Source: Nocardia tengchongensis (lineage in GTDB: Bacteria > Actinomycetota > Actinomycetes > Mycobacteriales > Mycobacteriaceae). From it: 64,000 nucleotides of DNA. The notes under the pieces were generated by a model. That model ran no database searches, was not told the origin of the DNA, and was given only the letters and a program-made list of their open reading frames with translations. This document shows, in pieces, positions 52,038 through 60,233 of the stretch (the stretch's first letter is position 1; the number at the start of each line of letters is the position of its first letter). Location of the stretch: the NCBI RefSeq assembly GCF_018362975.1, contig NZ_CP074371.1, positions 6,758,001 through 6,822,000 of the forward strand, read 5' to 3'. A program made the position numbers and the translations under genes.

Positions 52038-52304
52038 ATGAAATGGAATCTGCGATTGGTCGCCGCGCACCGTGGCATCTGGCGGCCCGCTCAGCTCCTC
52101 GACGCGTTCCACGACGTCGGGTTCCATCCGTCGTTGTCCAAGACGACCGCGCTGTGGTCGGGTACTCCGGTCACCGTCCGCCTCAGCGATCTGGACATGA
52201 TCTGCGCGGCGCTGGATTGCACCGTCGCCGACCTGATGCACGCTGAGCCGCATACGGCCGATCCTGTACCGCCGGAAGCCGAAACAGGGAACGGGAATGA
52301 CTGA
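52038..52304 (+). CDS. Small Xre-type helix-turn-helix protein
   Basis: An 88-residue Cro/C1-type HTH protein (WNLRLVAAHRGIWRPAQLLDAF, then LSKTTALWSGTPVTVRLSDLDMICAALDCTVADLM). The ATG at 52038 is the family-length start. Its 3' end overlaps the start of the following EspR-like gene by 8 bases, so the two are likely translated together. Confidence 0.75.
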   Translation: MKWNLRLVAAHRGIWRPAQLLDAFHDVGFHPSLSKTTALWSGTPVTVRLSDLDMICAALDCTVADLMHAEPHTADPVPPEAETGNGND

Positions 52305-52710
52305 CCGGTTCTCTCGCCGGCTGAATCTGCTGTTCACCGACTGGGAACGGACACACGGACAGGCCCTGACCTACCGTGAGCTCGCCGAGCGCCTCGCGGA
52401 ATACGACCACCGCGTATCGATGCCATATCTGTCCCAGCTTCGCCGTGGACAGCGCACCCGGCCTGCCGGTTCGTTGATTCGAGCCCTCGCCCGTGTTTTC
52501 GACGTCGACGAAGACTACTTCGGCGCCGAAATCTGCGACGGCACGCCGCCGAACGACGAATTGGTCGGCAGCATCGCACACCGCCACCTACGGCGGCTCC
52601 TGGTGACCGCCAGCGGTCTCACCTCGGACTCACTGAACATGCTGGTCGAGCTCGCGAGTCGGCTTCGGGCCGCCGAGGGGCTGCCGCCCGACAGCTGCGT
52701 CCGACCCTGA
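52297..52710 (+). CDS. EspR-like HTH regulator
   Basis: A 137-residue Xre-type protein with the EspR arrangement: SRRLNLLFTDWE at the N-terminus, HTH with MPYLSQLRRGQRTRPAG, then ALARVFDVDEDYFGAE and a C-terminal helical dimerisation part (RRLLVTASGLTSDSLNMLVELASRLR). M. tuberculosis EspR is a nucleoid-associated regulator of secretion and lipid genes. Which genes this relative controls is unknown. It is coupled to the preceding small HTH gene. Confidence 0.8.
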   Translation: MTDRFSRRLNLLFTDWERTHGQALTYRELAERLAEYDHRVSMPYLSQLRRGQRTRPAGSLIRALARVFDVDEDYFGAEICDGTPPNDELVGSIAHRHLRRLLVTASGLTSDSLNMLVELASRLRAAEGLPPDSCVRP

Positions 52711-52812
52711 AGCGCCGCGATGACCTCGACGGCTGAGGATCCGCCACGCACCGATCACCGGGTACCAGTAGATCGCCGAACCGTCTTGGAGCGGCTGCGC
52801 ATTCGTGCGAGG

Positions 52813-53529
52813 TCAGTCGTCGCAGCAGGAGCAGTCGTCTTCGGCTGCAGGGGAATTCGAGCTCAGGGCCATCGGCGAGGGGCAGCAGGTGTCGCCACGC
52901 CAGGCGTTGATGCCTTCCTTGACCGCGACGGCCGCGATGACGAGGGCAGCGATGGGGTCGGCCCAGGACCAGCCGAACAGGCTGTTGAGAATCAGGCCCA
53001 CCAGCAGCACCGCCGACAGGTAGGTGCACAGCAAGGTCTGCTTGGAATCGGCCACCGCAGAAGCGGATCCGAGCTCACGGCCGGCGCGGCGCTGCGCCCA
53101 GGACAGCACCGGCATCACCGCAAGACTCACCGCCGCCAGGGTGATGCCGATCGGCGAATGCTTGGCCTCCCCCACCCCGAGCAGTCCGCGGACCGAGTCC
53201 ACGGAGACGTAGGCGGCCAAAGCGAAGAAGGAGAACGCGATGATCCGCAGCGCGGTCTTCTCCCGCTTCTCATGGTCGGATCCGGCGAACTGCCAGGCGA
53301 CCGCGGCGGCCGAGGACACCTCGATCACCGAGTCCAGACCGAACCCGATCAAGGCGGTCGAGGATGCGCGCGTGCCTTCGGACAGCGCGATGATCGCCTC
53401 GATGACGTTGTAGGAGATCGTGGCCGCGACGAACCAGCGAATCCGCCGCGCCAGCAACGCCCGGCGCTGCGGCGACGGGCCCATCGTCACCGCAGTGGGC
53501 AAGAACGGCATACCGGGCGACTGCGACAT
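52813..53529 (-). CDS. Cation diffusion facilitator (CDF) metal transporter
   Basis: A 238-residue membrane transporter with about six helices. ALIGFGLDSVIEVSSAAAVAW matches the CDF helix-2 region, with its metal-site Asp, and WADPIAALVIAAVAVKEGINAW the helix-5 region. The C-terminus is unusually Cys-rich (DTCCPSP, EDDCSCCDD), suggesting soft-metal binding. The ATG at 53529 overlaps the stop of the upstream CmtR-like gene, so the two are coupled. The role is most likely metal efflux (Cd, Pb or Zn) in response to that sensor. Confidence 0.9.
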   Translation of the reverse strand: MSQSPGMPFLPTAVTMGPSPQRRALLARRIRWFVAATISYNVIEAIIALSEGTRASSTALIGFGLDSVIEVSSAAAVAWQFAGSDHEKREKTALRIIAFSFFALAAYVSVDSVRGLLGVGEAKHSPIGITLAAVSLAVMPVLSWAQRRAGRELGSASAVADSKQTLLCTYLSAVLLVGLILNSLFGWSWADPIAALVIAAVAVKEGINAWRGDTCCPSPMALSSNSPAAEDDCSCCDD

Positions 53530-53873
53530 CAGCAGCACTCCTCGGTGGCGGAGTCCGGGCAGCACGCCGGGTCGACGGCCAGTACCAGCCCGGTCAGGTC
53601 CTCGAGCGCCCGCCCGATCCGCGCATCCGCCAGCTCGTACCGCGAGCGCCGCCCCTCCGGCACCGCCACCACCAGGCCGCAACCCCGCAGGCACGCAAGG
53701 TGATTGGACAAAATCTGCCGGGAAACCCCAATCTGCTCAGCGAGATCGGAGGGGTAACTCGGCGCCCGGCTCAGGCTCAAGAGGATTTGCGTCCGGGTCG
53801 GATCCGACAGCGCGTGCCCGAATCGGGCCAGCGCGTCACGATGCAGCAGGGTGTCCACACACCAACAGTACAT
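53529..53873 (-). CDS. cmtR: CmtR-like ArsR/SmtB metal sensor
   Basis: A 114-residue metal-responsive repressor closely resembling M. tuberculosis CmtR, the Cd/Pb sensor. The winged helix includes YPSDLAEQIGVSRQILSNHLACLRGCGLVV; the two cysteines of ACLRGC match the CmtR ligands Cys57 and Cys61. The tail has four cysteines (ACCPDSATEECC), more than CmtR's single Cys102. A GTG five codons in (VDTLLHRDAL) is an alternative start. It forms an overlapping operon with the CDF transporter. Confidence 0.88.
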   Translation of the reverse strand: MYCWCVDTLLHRDALARFGHALSDPTRTQILLSLSRAPSYPSDLAEQIGVSRQILSNHLACLRGCGLVVAVPEGRRSRYELADARIGRALEDLTGLVLAVDPACCPDSATEECC

Positions 53874-53888
53874 TGAAATCTGTATTCA
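53874..53888. promoter_or_regulatory. Possible CmtR-like operator
   Basis: TGAAATCTGTATTCA is an A/T-rich imperfect dyad (TGAA...TTCA) directly upstream of the cmtR-like start, where ArsR/SmtB operators normally lie. Confidence 0.35.
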
Positions 53889-53995
53889 GAAAATAGTGAA
53901 CCGTTGGAGCTCGGCCATCGTGCGCTGTTGCCGCGTGCCGCACCGACCGGGCAGGTCGGCACGGCAGCTCCAAAGGGCTACGGGGCGATCGGATC

Positions 53996-54406
53996 TCAGG
54001 CGGCCCGCAGGGCGACGGTGACCTTGCGGATCATCTCGGCGACGACGGGGCCGGGCTGTCCGGTGCGGCTCGTCGCGGCGGCGGCCTCGAGGGCGACCAG
54101 GATGGTGGAGCGGAAGTTGTCCGCCTCGGCCGGGTTCTGCTGCTCGAGCAAGGTGACCGCCGCGGTGAGGGCGGGCAGGACCTGGTCGGCGAGTTCGGCG
54201 ACCGTCTTGCCGGTCAGGTGGATGTCGCGGGACTTCGCGTTGAGCACGTGCCCGACCTGCCCGGTCGCCGAACCCAGCGCGAGCGAGCCGGCGGTGGCGG
54301 CCTTGTGCGGCTTGTCGGAGGCGGCGACGAGCAGGGAGATCGCGCCGTAGGCGGCGGAGCGGATGGTGGCCTTGTCCTGGTCGGTCAGGGCGAGGGTGGC
54401 GGACAT
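53996..54406 (-). CDS. Hypothetical Ala-rich protein
   Basis: A 136-residue soluble, mostly helical protein (MSATLALTDQDKATIRSAAY at the N-terminus, then SLLVAASDKPHKAATAGSLAL). I do not recognise the family. GAAGGAG precedes the ATG at 54406. No signal peptide or membrane segment is seen. It is divergent from the NTF2-like gene at 54621, with a small palindrome between. Confidence 0.7.
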   Translation of the reverse strand: MSATLALTDQDKATIRSAAYGAISLLVAASDKPHKAATAGSLALGSATGQVGHVLNAKSRDIHLTGKTVAELADQVLPALTAAVTLLEQQNPAEADNFRSTILVALEAAAATSRTGQPGPVVAEMIRKVTVALRAA

Positions 54407-54577
54407 GGTGTGCTCCTTCGAGAACTGTTGTGGCAGTGACCCGGATCCGGTTGGTGGTCCGGGGCTGTTTTGTTCGATGGGAGTACTTTGTCCGCGGCGG
54501 CTGACAGCGAGCTGACGGCGGACTGACACGGCGACTGACACAGGGGCTCGGCACCGAATCCGCACGCTGTCGATCTT

Positions 54578-54589
54578 GGTCATTTGACC
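54578..54589. promoter_or_regulatory. Short palindrome between divergent genes
   Basis: GGTCA-TT-TGACC lies 31 bases before the ATG at 54621. The TTGACC it contains could also be read as a -35 box. The role is inferred from position only. Confidence 0.3.
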
Positions 54590-54620
54590 TTGATCGGGGT
54601 TGAGGTTCGAAAATAGCTGC

Positions 54621-55028
54621 ATGACAACCACGGAGCTCGATCAGACCGAAGACATCGCCGCCATCCACGCCGTCGTGGCCGCGGTCGCCAAGGCTCAGCG
54701 CGCCGAGGACGCGGATGCCTTCCTCGCCCTGTTCCACCCCGACGCCATCTGGACCACCGGCGGCGGCAAATTCCTCAACGGGCTGGACGAGATCTCCGAG
54801 TTCACCCGCGCCGTGTTGCCCGGCGCGACCAAGGACGGCTACGCCACCTACGAGCCCTTCTTCATTCGGTTCATCCGGCCGGACGTGGCTGCGGTCAAGG
54901 TCCGCCAGCAGTACTTCAACCATGCCGGCGAACTGCAGGCCCAGGGATCGCCGCTCTACGGCATGACCAAGGAGGACGGTCGCTGGCTGCTCACCTTCTG
55001 CCAGAACACCCCCGTCGCCGACCACTGA
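54621..55028 (+). CDS. SgcJ/EcaC-type NTF2-like protein
   Basis: A 135-residue cone-fold protein of the SnoaL/DUF4440 superfamily: AIHAVVAAVAKAQRAEDADAFLALFHPDAIWTTGGG and PDVAAVKVRQQYF, ending in GRWLLTFCQNTPV. Such proteins include small cyclases and isomerases, but many have no known activity. There is no ribosome-binding site near the ATG, so it may be leaderless. Confidence 0.85.
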   Translation: MTTTELDQTEDIAAIHAVVAAVAKAQRAEDADAFLALFHPDAIWTTGGGKFLNGLDEISEFTRAVLPGATKDGYATYEPFFIRFIRPDVAAVKVRQQYFNHAGELQAQGSPLYGMTKEDGRWLLTFCQNTPVADH

Positions 55029-55088
55029 CGCACGTTGACCGGCTGCCTGCGGGTCTCCCGCAGCGTGATGGTGGCGGCAGACCCCGGG

Positions 55089-55360
55089 CTAGGTGGGGGA
55101 AGGCGAGGGCCGTGCGCGGTGACGAATCACCATGCGGCGGACGAAAGCGCCCGGGTGGGTGGCGGTGAAGTGTTCGCCGTATTTCCTGCCTGCGGTCTTT
55201 AGGTGGTCGTGTAGGGCGAGACCGTAGCCGAGGTCGACGGCCACCTGGTCGGCCAGGAATTCTTCCCGCTAGTTCACCCACATTTTCGGGAAGGGTTGCA
55301 GGAGACAGACTATGGCCAGCGCCTGGACTCGATGCGGGCCGATGGTCGGGAGCTGCCGCG
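55089..55360 (-). pseudogene. Amber-interrupted gene remnant
   Basis: On the minus strand a coding-like frame reads VQALAIVCLLQPFPKMWVN, then TAG (55269-55271), then REEFLADQVAVDLGYGLALH and HFTATHPGAFVRRMVIRHRA to a stop at 55089. No start is present. The pattern suggests a missense-to-stop change in a truncated gene. I do not recognise the family. Confidence 0.45.
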
Positions 55361-55478
55361 CCCGCGCTGACCGAACTGCGCGAAGGCAATGCTGGCGCAC
55401 CACAGATGGGCGAAGCCGTCCGACTGTTCCGGTATCTGGACGGTGGCATCAGCAGGGAACAGCGCTCAACGCACTGAT

Positions 55479-55564
55479 CTGCCGCATACCGCGCTGACCG
55501 AACCGGCCAGCCTGGCGCGTCGGCGGCCGGATCCCGGTGCTGTGCAGATCGTCCGCTTCTGCCG
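55479..55564 (+). repeat. Dispersed intergenic repeat, copy 1
   Basis: Starts CTGCCGCATACCGCGCTGAC and ends CGTCCGCTTCTGCCG. It shares a 33-base identical core with the copy at 59186-59280 and a similar overall length. Confidence 0.7.
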
Positions 55565-55601
55565 AATAGAGCGACTTCACCAGGTCCCGCGCAAATGGGT
55601 G

Positions 55602-56621
55602 TCAGTTCGTCAGCCCCATTCCCTGGGCAAGCAACGGCCAGGAATCGTGCAGTGCCTGTTCCCAGTACGGCCAGTAATGGGTGCCAACTGGATCGAACTG
55701 GTAGGTCGCGGGGATGTTCAGCGAGTCGAGCTTGTTCTTGAGGTTGTGTGTGCAGCCGTTGACGCCCGCCTCGATCAGCATGCCGAGGCCGAGGTTGACC
55801 CCTCCCATGGGCGCCGGCGCGCTGTTCAAGTAGTACTGGACGTCGGCCGCTACCGGGATGCCACTCCCGGTGGAGATGTAAAGCTGGGTGCCGCGGAGTT
55901 TCTCGGCGTTGATGACCGGATCGTTCTGTGACCACAGCGGGCTGTCGGGGGGACCGTACATGTTCTGGACGTCGCCGCCTGACCAGGTACCGACGACGAG
56001 CTTGACGAGCTGCTGGCCTACCGGGTCGGCGATCTGTGCGCATCCGCTGTAGGCGGCGACGGTGTTCCATAGACCTGGTTTGGCCTCCGCCAGCTGCAAT
56101 ACCGACGTGCCGGACATCGAGAGGCCGGTTAACGCGTTGCGGCCCGTCGACAGTAGTTCTCGGTCCAGCAGCGGGGGCAGTTCCTCGGTGAGAAAGGTCC
56201 TCCATTTGTTCACGCCGAGAACCGGATCGGACTGCTGCCAGTCGGTGTAGTAACTGCCGCGACCGCCGATGGGCTGGATGACGTTGACCGGCTTGTCGGC
56301 CAGCCAATCCAACGCCTTCGTTTGGGCCTTCCAGTTCGCGGTTCCCTCACCAGCGTCCAGGCCATTGAGCATGTAGAGGTTAGGTGCGGGCTGGGATTCG
56401 TCGGACGGACGCTGGACATCGACCGTGATCTCTTTGTCCATCGCGGCGGAGTACACCTTCAGATGCCAGGTGCGTCCTTCCTTGGTGATGGACGTGATGG
56501 TGGCGGGTTTCTCCGGGGCTGCCACCGCCGCGCTGCCGGCCACCGCTACCGACAGTGCGGCGGTGAGCGTCACAGCGGCAGTCCTGAAAACAGCCGCGCT
56601 AAACAGTGCAGAGAGCTTCAT
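55602..56621 (-). CDS. Antigen-85-like mycolyltransferase / esterase
   Basis: Exported alpha/beta-hydrolase-fold enzyme of 339 residues with a long signal peptide (cleavage near AVAAPEK, residue ~35). Signatures are LYMLNGLDAGEGTANW, nucleophile GLSMSGTS, and catalytic His in GTHYWPYWEQAL. The protein matches corynebacterial/nocardial mycolyltransferases (PS1/antigen 85 family), which move mycolic acids onto trehalose or arabinogalactan at the cell wall. It stands as a single gene between decayed regions. Confidence 0.88.
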   Translation of the reverse strand: MKLSALFSAAVFRTAAVTLTAALSVAVAGSAAVAAPEKPATITSITKEGRTWHLKVYSAAMDKEITVDVQRPSDESQPAPNLYMLNGLDAGEGTANWKAQTKALDWLADKPVNVIQPIGGRGSYYTDWQQSDPVLGVNKWRTFLTEELPPLLDRELLSTGRNALTGLSMSGTSVLQLAEAKPGLWNTVAAYSGCAQIADPVGQQLVKLVVGTWSGGDVQNMYGPPDSPLWSQNDPVINAEKLRGTQLYISTGSGIPVAADVQYYLNSAPAPMGGVNLGLGMLIEAGVNGCTHNLKNKLDSLNIPATYQFDPVGTHYWPYWEQALHDSWPLLAQGMGLTN

Positions 56622-57253
56622 CGGACAGTCAGTTCCAATCCATGAGTCGCCGTCGACTGCGTCGTCGAGGTGATTTCCGGCCCGCGGACCGCCCCATCCC
56701 CCGAGAGGCTACGTCTTCCGTCGAGGCAAAACTGTTACACAACATCGCCGTTCAGCGATGGAGGCATCACGAGTGCTTCGCCGACGCGCTAGCGACATCC
56801 TCACCGCGCACAACCTCCGGCAGCATGACATCCCGTGTCCGCTTCTGCCGCAACCCGCGCGCCAGGTCGACTCCGGAGCCGGCCGAGCGGCCGGCGGCCA
56901 GCAGTAGTTCCACGGCTGTTCGATCCGGAAGAAGCCGCGAGAAAGTCCAGGAAGAGTTGGAGGGCGTCCGAACCCAGCATCAACCCGTTACGCACAGCTT
57001 GAGCTCTCCGTGAGGCGGATAATCATCAAGATGACCACAATGCCTCGCGGAAGGATCGTGGGCGGTCAGAAGGATGCGCCGGTATACGGCCACCGCGTGA
57101 AAGCGACAGCACGCCAGCGGGATGTCACTCCTGGCAGGGCGACGGTGCGATGCATCCTGCTGGATAGCCCGGTGCTAGGCGACAACCCGCAATCCGCACG
57201 AAGGCCGCTTCCCCACCAGGGAAGCGGCCTTCCTTATGTGCGCCTATCGATGA
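56622..57253. other. Spacer with terminator and possible remnant
   Basis: About 630 bases with no credible gene. 56856-56873 resembles the dispersed repeat (TCCGCTTCTGCCGCAACC). The minus strand near 56930-56995 reads RNGLMLGSDALQLFLDFLAA, reminiscent of an SDR C-terminus, but it is too short to call. A strong terminator hairpin is at 57201-57231. Confidence 0.45.
57201..57231 (-). terminator. Terminator of the paired secreted-protein genes
   Basis: Perfect 13-bp stem (AAGGCCGCTTCCC at 57201-57213 with its complement at 57219-57231) around a 5-base loop, 22 bases past the stop of the 57254 gene. It could also work from the other strand. Confidence 0.75.
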
Positions 57254-57766
57254 TCAGGACCCGGAACTACCGGTCATGCAGGAGAAGGGAATTGCGACAC
57301 TGCCGATGACCGTGCAAGGAGACGCGGTGACGTTCACGTCCCGCGACACTGTGCTCAGGACCGATCCGTCCGGCTTGTACTGCGTCGCGACAAGATGGTG
57401 CGCACCGGGAGTTCTCGGCATGTACGCGATTTCTGACACCGCCACATTCTGAGTGCCAGTCGAGTAACAGTCGCCGTTCGCAGGGAGGTTGTCCCCCATG
57501 GGCTTTCTGTTTCCCGCCGCCAACGGACTCCCCGATATCGATGCCCCGTTGTCCGTCAAATAGACCGGTGGGGCAATTGGCGTGGCAGTCGGGTCGCATG
57601 TCACTCGCACGTCGATCGACCAGGGAGTCATACCGCCGTCATAGCCGCGATCGGTGGCGTTCACATCAAACGCCTGAATGTCCGCCGTGGCGAGGGGGCT
57701 CCCCGCAAGACTCACGGCAACCGCCGCAAATGCGCTCAGCGCCAACCCGATTCGACTTCTTCTCAA
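57254..57766 (-). CDS. Secreted Ig-like hypothetical protein, paralog 2
   Basis: A ~170-residue exported protein: signal peptide RRSRIGLALSAFAAVAVSLA, mature part from about ADIQAFDVNAT. It contains VTCDPTATPIAPPVYLTDNG and LVATQYKPDGSVLSTVSRDV, as in Ig-like adhesion-type domains, with cysteines near both ends. The TTG at 57766 is favoured: GAGGAGTTCGGG precedes it exactly as GGGGTTCGGG precedes the ATG of the upstream paralog. An ATG at 57793 would add 9 residues. Function unknown. Confidence 0.75.
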   Translation of the reverse strand: MRRSRIGLALSAFAAVAVSLAGSPLATADIQAFDVNATDRGYDGGMTPWSIDVRVTCDPTATPIAPPVYLTDNGASISGSPLAAGNRKPMGDNLPANGDCYSTGTQNVAVSEIAYMPRTPGAHHLVATQYKPDGSVLSTVSRDVNVTASPCTVIGSVAIPFSCMTGSSGS

Positions 57767-57799
57767 CCCGAACTCCTCATGAAAGATCCGCACTTCGAC

Positions 57800-58312
57800 T
57801 CAGCTACAGGGTTTGGAGTACTGCGCACTTCCGACATTGACGACGCAGGGGGGCAGTGTGGCAACGGCCACGTCCTGGGCGATCATGCTCAGGACCGATC
57901 CATCCGGCTTGTATTGGGTGGCAACAATATGGTGCGTGCCGACAGTCGTCGGATGGTACGACATTGTCGACCGCGCCTGATACTGGGGGTACTGGGGGCT
58001 GGCGCCGGTCGGGGAGCACTCAGGCTGTGCAGGGACACCATCCCCGACGGGATATCTGTTTCCCGCCGCCAACGGACTCCCAGCCATCGACTGTCCGTTA
58101 TCCGTAAAATAGATTGGTGGGGCAATAGGCGTGGCGGCCGGGTCGCAGGTCACATCCACCGCGATGGTCGAGGCCTCCACGCCAGCGTAATAGGTACCGG
58201 TGGCGTTCACCTGCACCGCCTGAATGTCCGCGGTGGCGAGGGGGCTTCCCACAACGCTACCGGCGATGGCCGCAAAAGCGGTCAGCGCCAATCCAATCCG
58301 AACTCTTCTCAT
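57800..58312 (-). CDS. Secreted Ig-like hypothetical protein, paralog 1
   Basis: A 170-residue exported protein closely related to the next gene (shared SPLATADIQA, VTCDPxATPIAPPxYxTDNG, SPLAAGNR, VATQYKPDGSVLS). Signal peptide RRVRIGLALTAFAAIAGSVV. The ATG at 58312 has GGGGGTTCGGG upstream. The pair arose by tandem duplication and is probably co-transcribed to the terminator at 57201-57231. Role unknown; surface or secreted. Confidence 0.78.
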   Translation of the reverse strand: MRRVRIGLALTAFAAIAGSVVGSPLATADIQAVQVNATGTYYAGVEASTIAVDVTCDPAATPIAPPIYFTDNGQSMAGSPLAAGNRYPVGDGVPAQPECSPTGASPQYPQYQARSTMSYHPTTVGTHHIVATQYKPDGSVLSMIAQDVAVATLPPCVVNVGSAQYSKPCS

Positions 58313-58408
58313 CCCGAACCCCCTCTGAAATACACACTCTTCAGTGCAGGGAGAGTAGCGATACCGGAGGGACCACACGTCCGAACCAGGGCCCCTAGTT
58401 ACTTGGGC

Positions 58409-58714
58409 TCAGGACCAGCGGCGGGTGATGGTTCGGGTGTTGCGGCCCTTCCAGCAGCCGGTGTGCCAGTGCCGGCGATCGTCCTCGCCGTCGTACGCGG
58501 CCCAGGCGACGATATGCGGTGTGCCGGGCGGTATTACCTGATCGCAGCCGGGGCAGCGGTAGGACTTGGTGGCGCGGGTGCCGGGAACCGTTCGGACGAT
58601 GAAGGTTTCGTCGGTACCGGGGCCGGGCTCGGTGCGACCGAAGACATCGCCCAGGGGGCGCGGATCCCGATGGGATCGCGCCGAATCCTTGGGGCGGGGC
58701 TTGCGGCGGGGCAT
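58409..58714 (-). CDS. Small zinc-ribbon-like protein downstream of nucS
   Basis: A 101-residue basic protein. It starts [20 protein letters not shown] and carries a CPGC motif with later His and Cys (RHWHTGCW), suggesting a zinc site. Relatives are usually found next to nucS in Mycobacteriales and often labelled ATP/GTP-binding without evidence. Here it follows the damaged nucS copy directly. Function unknown. Confidence 0.75.
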   Translation of the reverse strand: MPRRKPRPKDSARSHRDPRPLGDVFGRTEPGPGTDETFIVRTVPGTRATKSYRCPGCDQVIPPGTPHIVAWAAYDGEDDRRHWHTGCWKGRNTRTITRRWS

Positions 58715-58715
58715 G

Positions 58716-59095
58716 ACCCTAGAGAGAGGCGGAATTCGCTGGAGTCCGTGCCGCGCAGGGCGTCGTAATCCAGGGTGAGGCAGCGGATGCCTCGGTCCGC
58801 AGCGAGGGTCTTGGCCTGCGGCTTGATCTGCTGGGCGGCGAAGACACCCGCGACCGGTGCCAGCAGCGGGTCGCGGTTGAGCAGTTCGAGATAGCGGGTG
58901 AGCTGCTCCACGCCGTCGATCTCGCCGCGGCGCTTGATCTCCACCGCCACCGTGGCGCCGTCGGCGTCGCGGCACAGGATGTCGACTGGGCCGATGGCCG
59001 TCATGTACTCGCGCCGGATCAGGGTGTAACCGGGGCCGAGGGTTTCGATGTGCTCGGCCAGCAACTCCTGCAGGTAGGAGATTACGGCCACAGGC
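58716..59095 (-). pseudogene. nucS: NucS-like mismatch endonuclease, N-terminal domain missing
   Basis: Nuclease half of NucS/EndoMS, the actinobacterial mismatch-specific endonuclease: [56 protein letters not shown] with the catalytic Asp and Glu-x-Lys, then [20 protein letters not shown]. The ~100-residue N-terminal DNA-binding barrel is absent; the sequence before residue SYLQ is unrelated. The end is also altered: EFRLS runs on instead of the usual EFRLF stop, implying a small indel near 58725. The dispersed repeat at 59163-59280 lies just beyond the break point. It cannot encode a normal NucS. Confidence 0.75.
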
Positions 59096-59162
59096 GAGGC
59101 ACAGTATGGCCTGGATGCACCGCAGAAGATCACGGCGCCGAGTGTTGTACACACTGCTGACA

Positions 59163-59280
59163 GTGCGCGCTCATGCCAGCCGAAACGTCCGCTTCTGCCG
59201 CATACCGCGCTGACCGAACCGGCCAGCACGAGGCGCCGGCGGCGGGAACCTAGTGCGATGCAGAACGTCCGCAACTGCCG
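59163..59280 (+). repeat. Dispersed intergenic repeat, copy 2 with 15-mer leader
   Basis: Begins with the 15-mer GTGCGCGCTCATGCC (59163-59177). It continues CGTCCGCTTCTGCCG (59186) through a 33-base core identical to copy 1, and ends CGTCCGCAACTGCCG. The near-identical ends resemble short terminal direct repeats. Confidence 0.7.
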
Positions 59281-59374
59281 ATGAGCGTGCCATCTGAGGC
59301 AACATTGGCTTCGAAGCCGATTGCTTCGCAGCGCTGGAAGCCAGCGCACCCATGCAAACAGAGGTGCCACGAAC

Positions 59375-59635
59375 ATGCCTGCCACATGGATCAAGTTCGA
59401 TCCCCTCACCGATCCGTACGAACAGTGGCAGGCGATCGATGACTTCACCTCCAGCAAACCAGTCGTCGTCATCGAGTATCGGGGCGATGAACGGGACAGC
59501 CTGCTTTGCGGTCGGCATGGGCTCGCTCACTGGGATATCTACTCCGACATCGCGTTCGGCACGGTCTACTACAAAGAAGTGCGTCACGCGGCCGCGCGCG
59601 AGCAGGTCATGACCTACCGGTTCATCCGCGGCTGA
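59375..59635 (+). CDS. Hypothetical protein (86 aa)
   Basis: Soluble protein beginning [18 protein letters not shown], with no signal peptide or membrane helix. I do not recognise it. The ATG at 59375 is chosen; the frame is open back to 59321. Its last 14 bases overlap the 3' end of the convergent tenA gene. Confidence 0.55.
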   Translation: MPATWIKFDPLTDPYEQWQAIDDFTSSKPVVVIEYRGDERDSLLCGRHGLAHWDIYSDIAFGTVYYKEVRHAAAREQVMTYRFIRG

Positions 59636-60233
59636 CCGGCACATCCCAGAACGCGAGTTCGTGGCGCATGCCGGTCAGGAACAGCTCCTCCGCGTTGTCG
59701 CCGCCGGCTTCGTCGAGCATCTGGGCGCAGCGGGCGGTGAGGGCCGCGAAGCCGCGGTCGGCGTAGGTGTCGATCCAGCGCTGGTAGCGCGGGTCGGCGG
59801 GAGGGTTCTGCGCGAGGATCGCGCCGAGCGTCGAATAGCCCCACATGCAGGGGTAGAGGGCGGCCAGGCCGTCGGCGTAGTTAGCGGCCGAATCCAGCAG
59901 GAACGCAGTGTATTTCGTGCACGGCTCGCCTTTGGTGGCGCCGTCGAGGTCGGCGCCGAACTCCGCGGCCAGACTGCGGTGCAGCGATATTTCGTCGTGG
60001 AAAGTGGCGTGCGCGAGATCGACCAGGTCGCCGAGGTGGGCGGCGGGCGCTTGCCACGCGAGGCGGGAGAAGACCCGGACGTAGTCGAGCAGGAACAGGT
60101 AGTCCTGTTCCAGCCAGGAGCGGAACACCGGCTCGGCGAGGTCGCCTTTCGCGATCCCCGCCACGGTCGGATGCGCAAGTTGCTCCTCGACCAGCGGGCG
60201 GCCGAGCTGCTCCAGACGTGCTGCAAGACTCAT
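59622..60233 (-). CDS. tenA: TenA-family thiaminase II / aminopyrimidine aminohydrolase
   Basis: A 203-residue all-helical protein of the TenA/PqqC fold, which salvages thiamin pyrimidine by hydrolysing the amino group of degraded thiamin. Conserved parts are FRSWLEQDYLFLLDYVRVFSRL, FHDEISLH, ALYPCMWGYSTLG with the likely catalytic Cys, and ELFLTGMRHELAFWD with a conserved Glu. The ATG at 60233 gives the normal length. No TPP riboswitch or other thiamin gene is visible nearby. Confidence 0.9.
   Translation of the reverse strand: MSLAARLEQLGRPLVEEQLAHPTVAGIAKGDLAEPVFRSWLEQDYLFLLDYVRVFSRLAWQAPAAHLGDLVDLAHATFHDEISLHRSLAAEFGADLDGATKGEPCTKYTAFLLDSAANYADGLAALYPCMWGYSTLGAILAQNPPADPRYQRWIDTYADRGFAALTARCAQMLDEAGGDNAEELFLTGMRHELAFWDVPVSRG

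Noticed and set aside
57010..57309. Small plus-strand gene or sRNA before the 57201 hairpin
   Set aside because: The frame runs through the terminator and into the antisense of a real gene; the hairpin is better explained as the terminator of the minus-strand pair.
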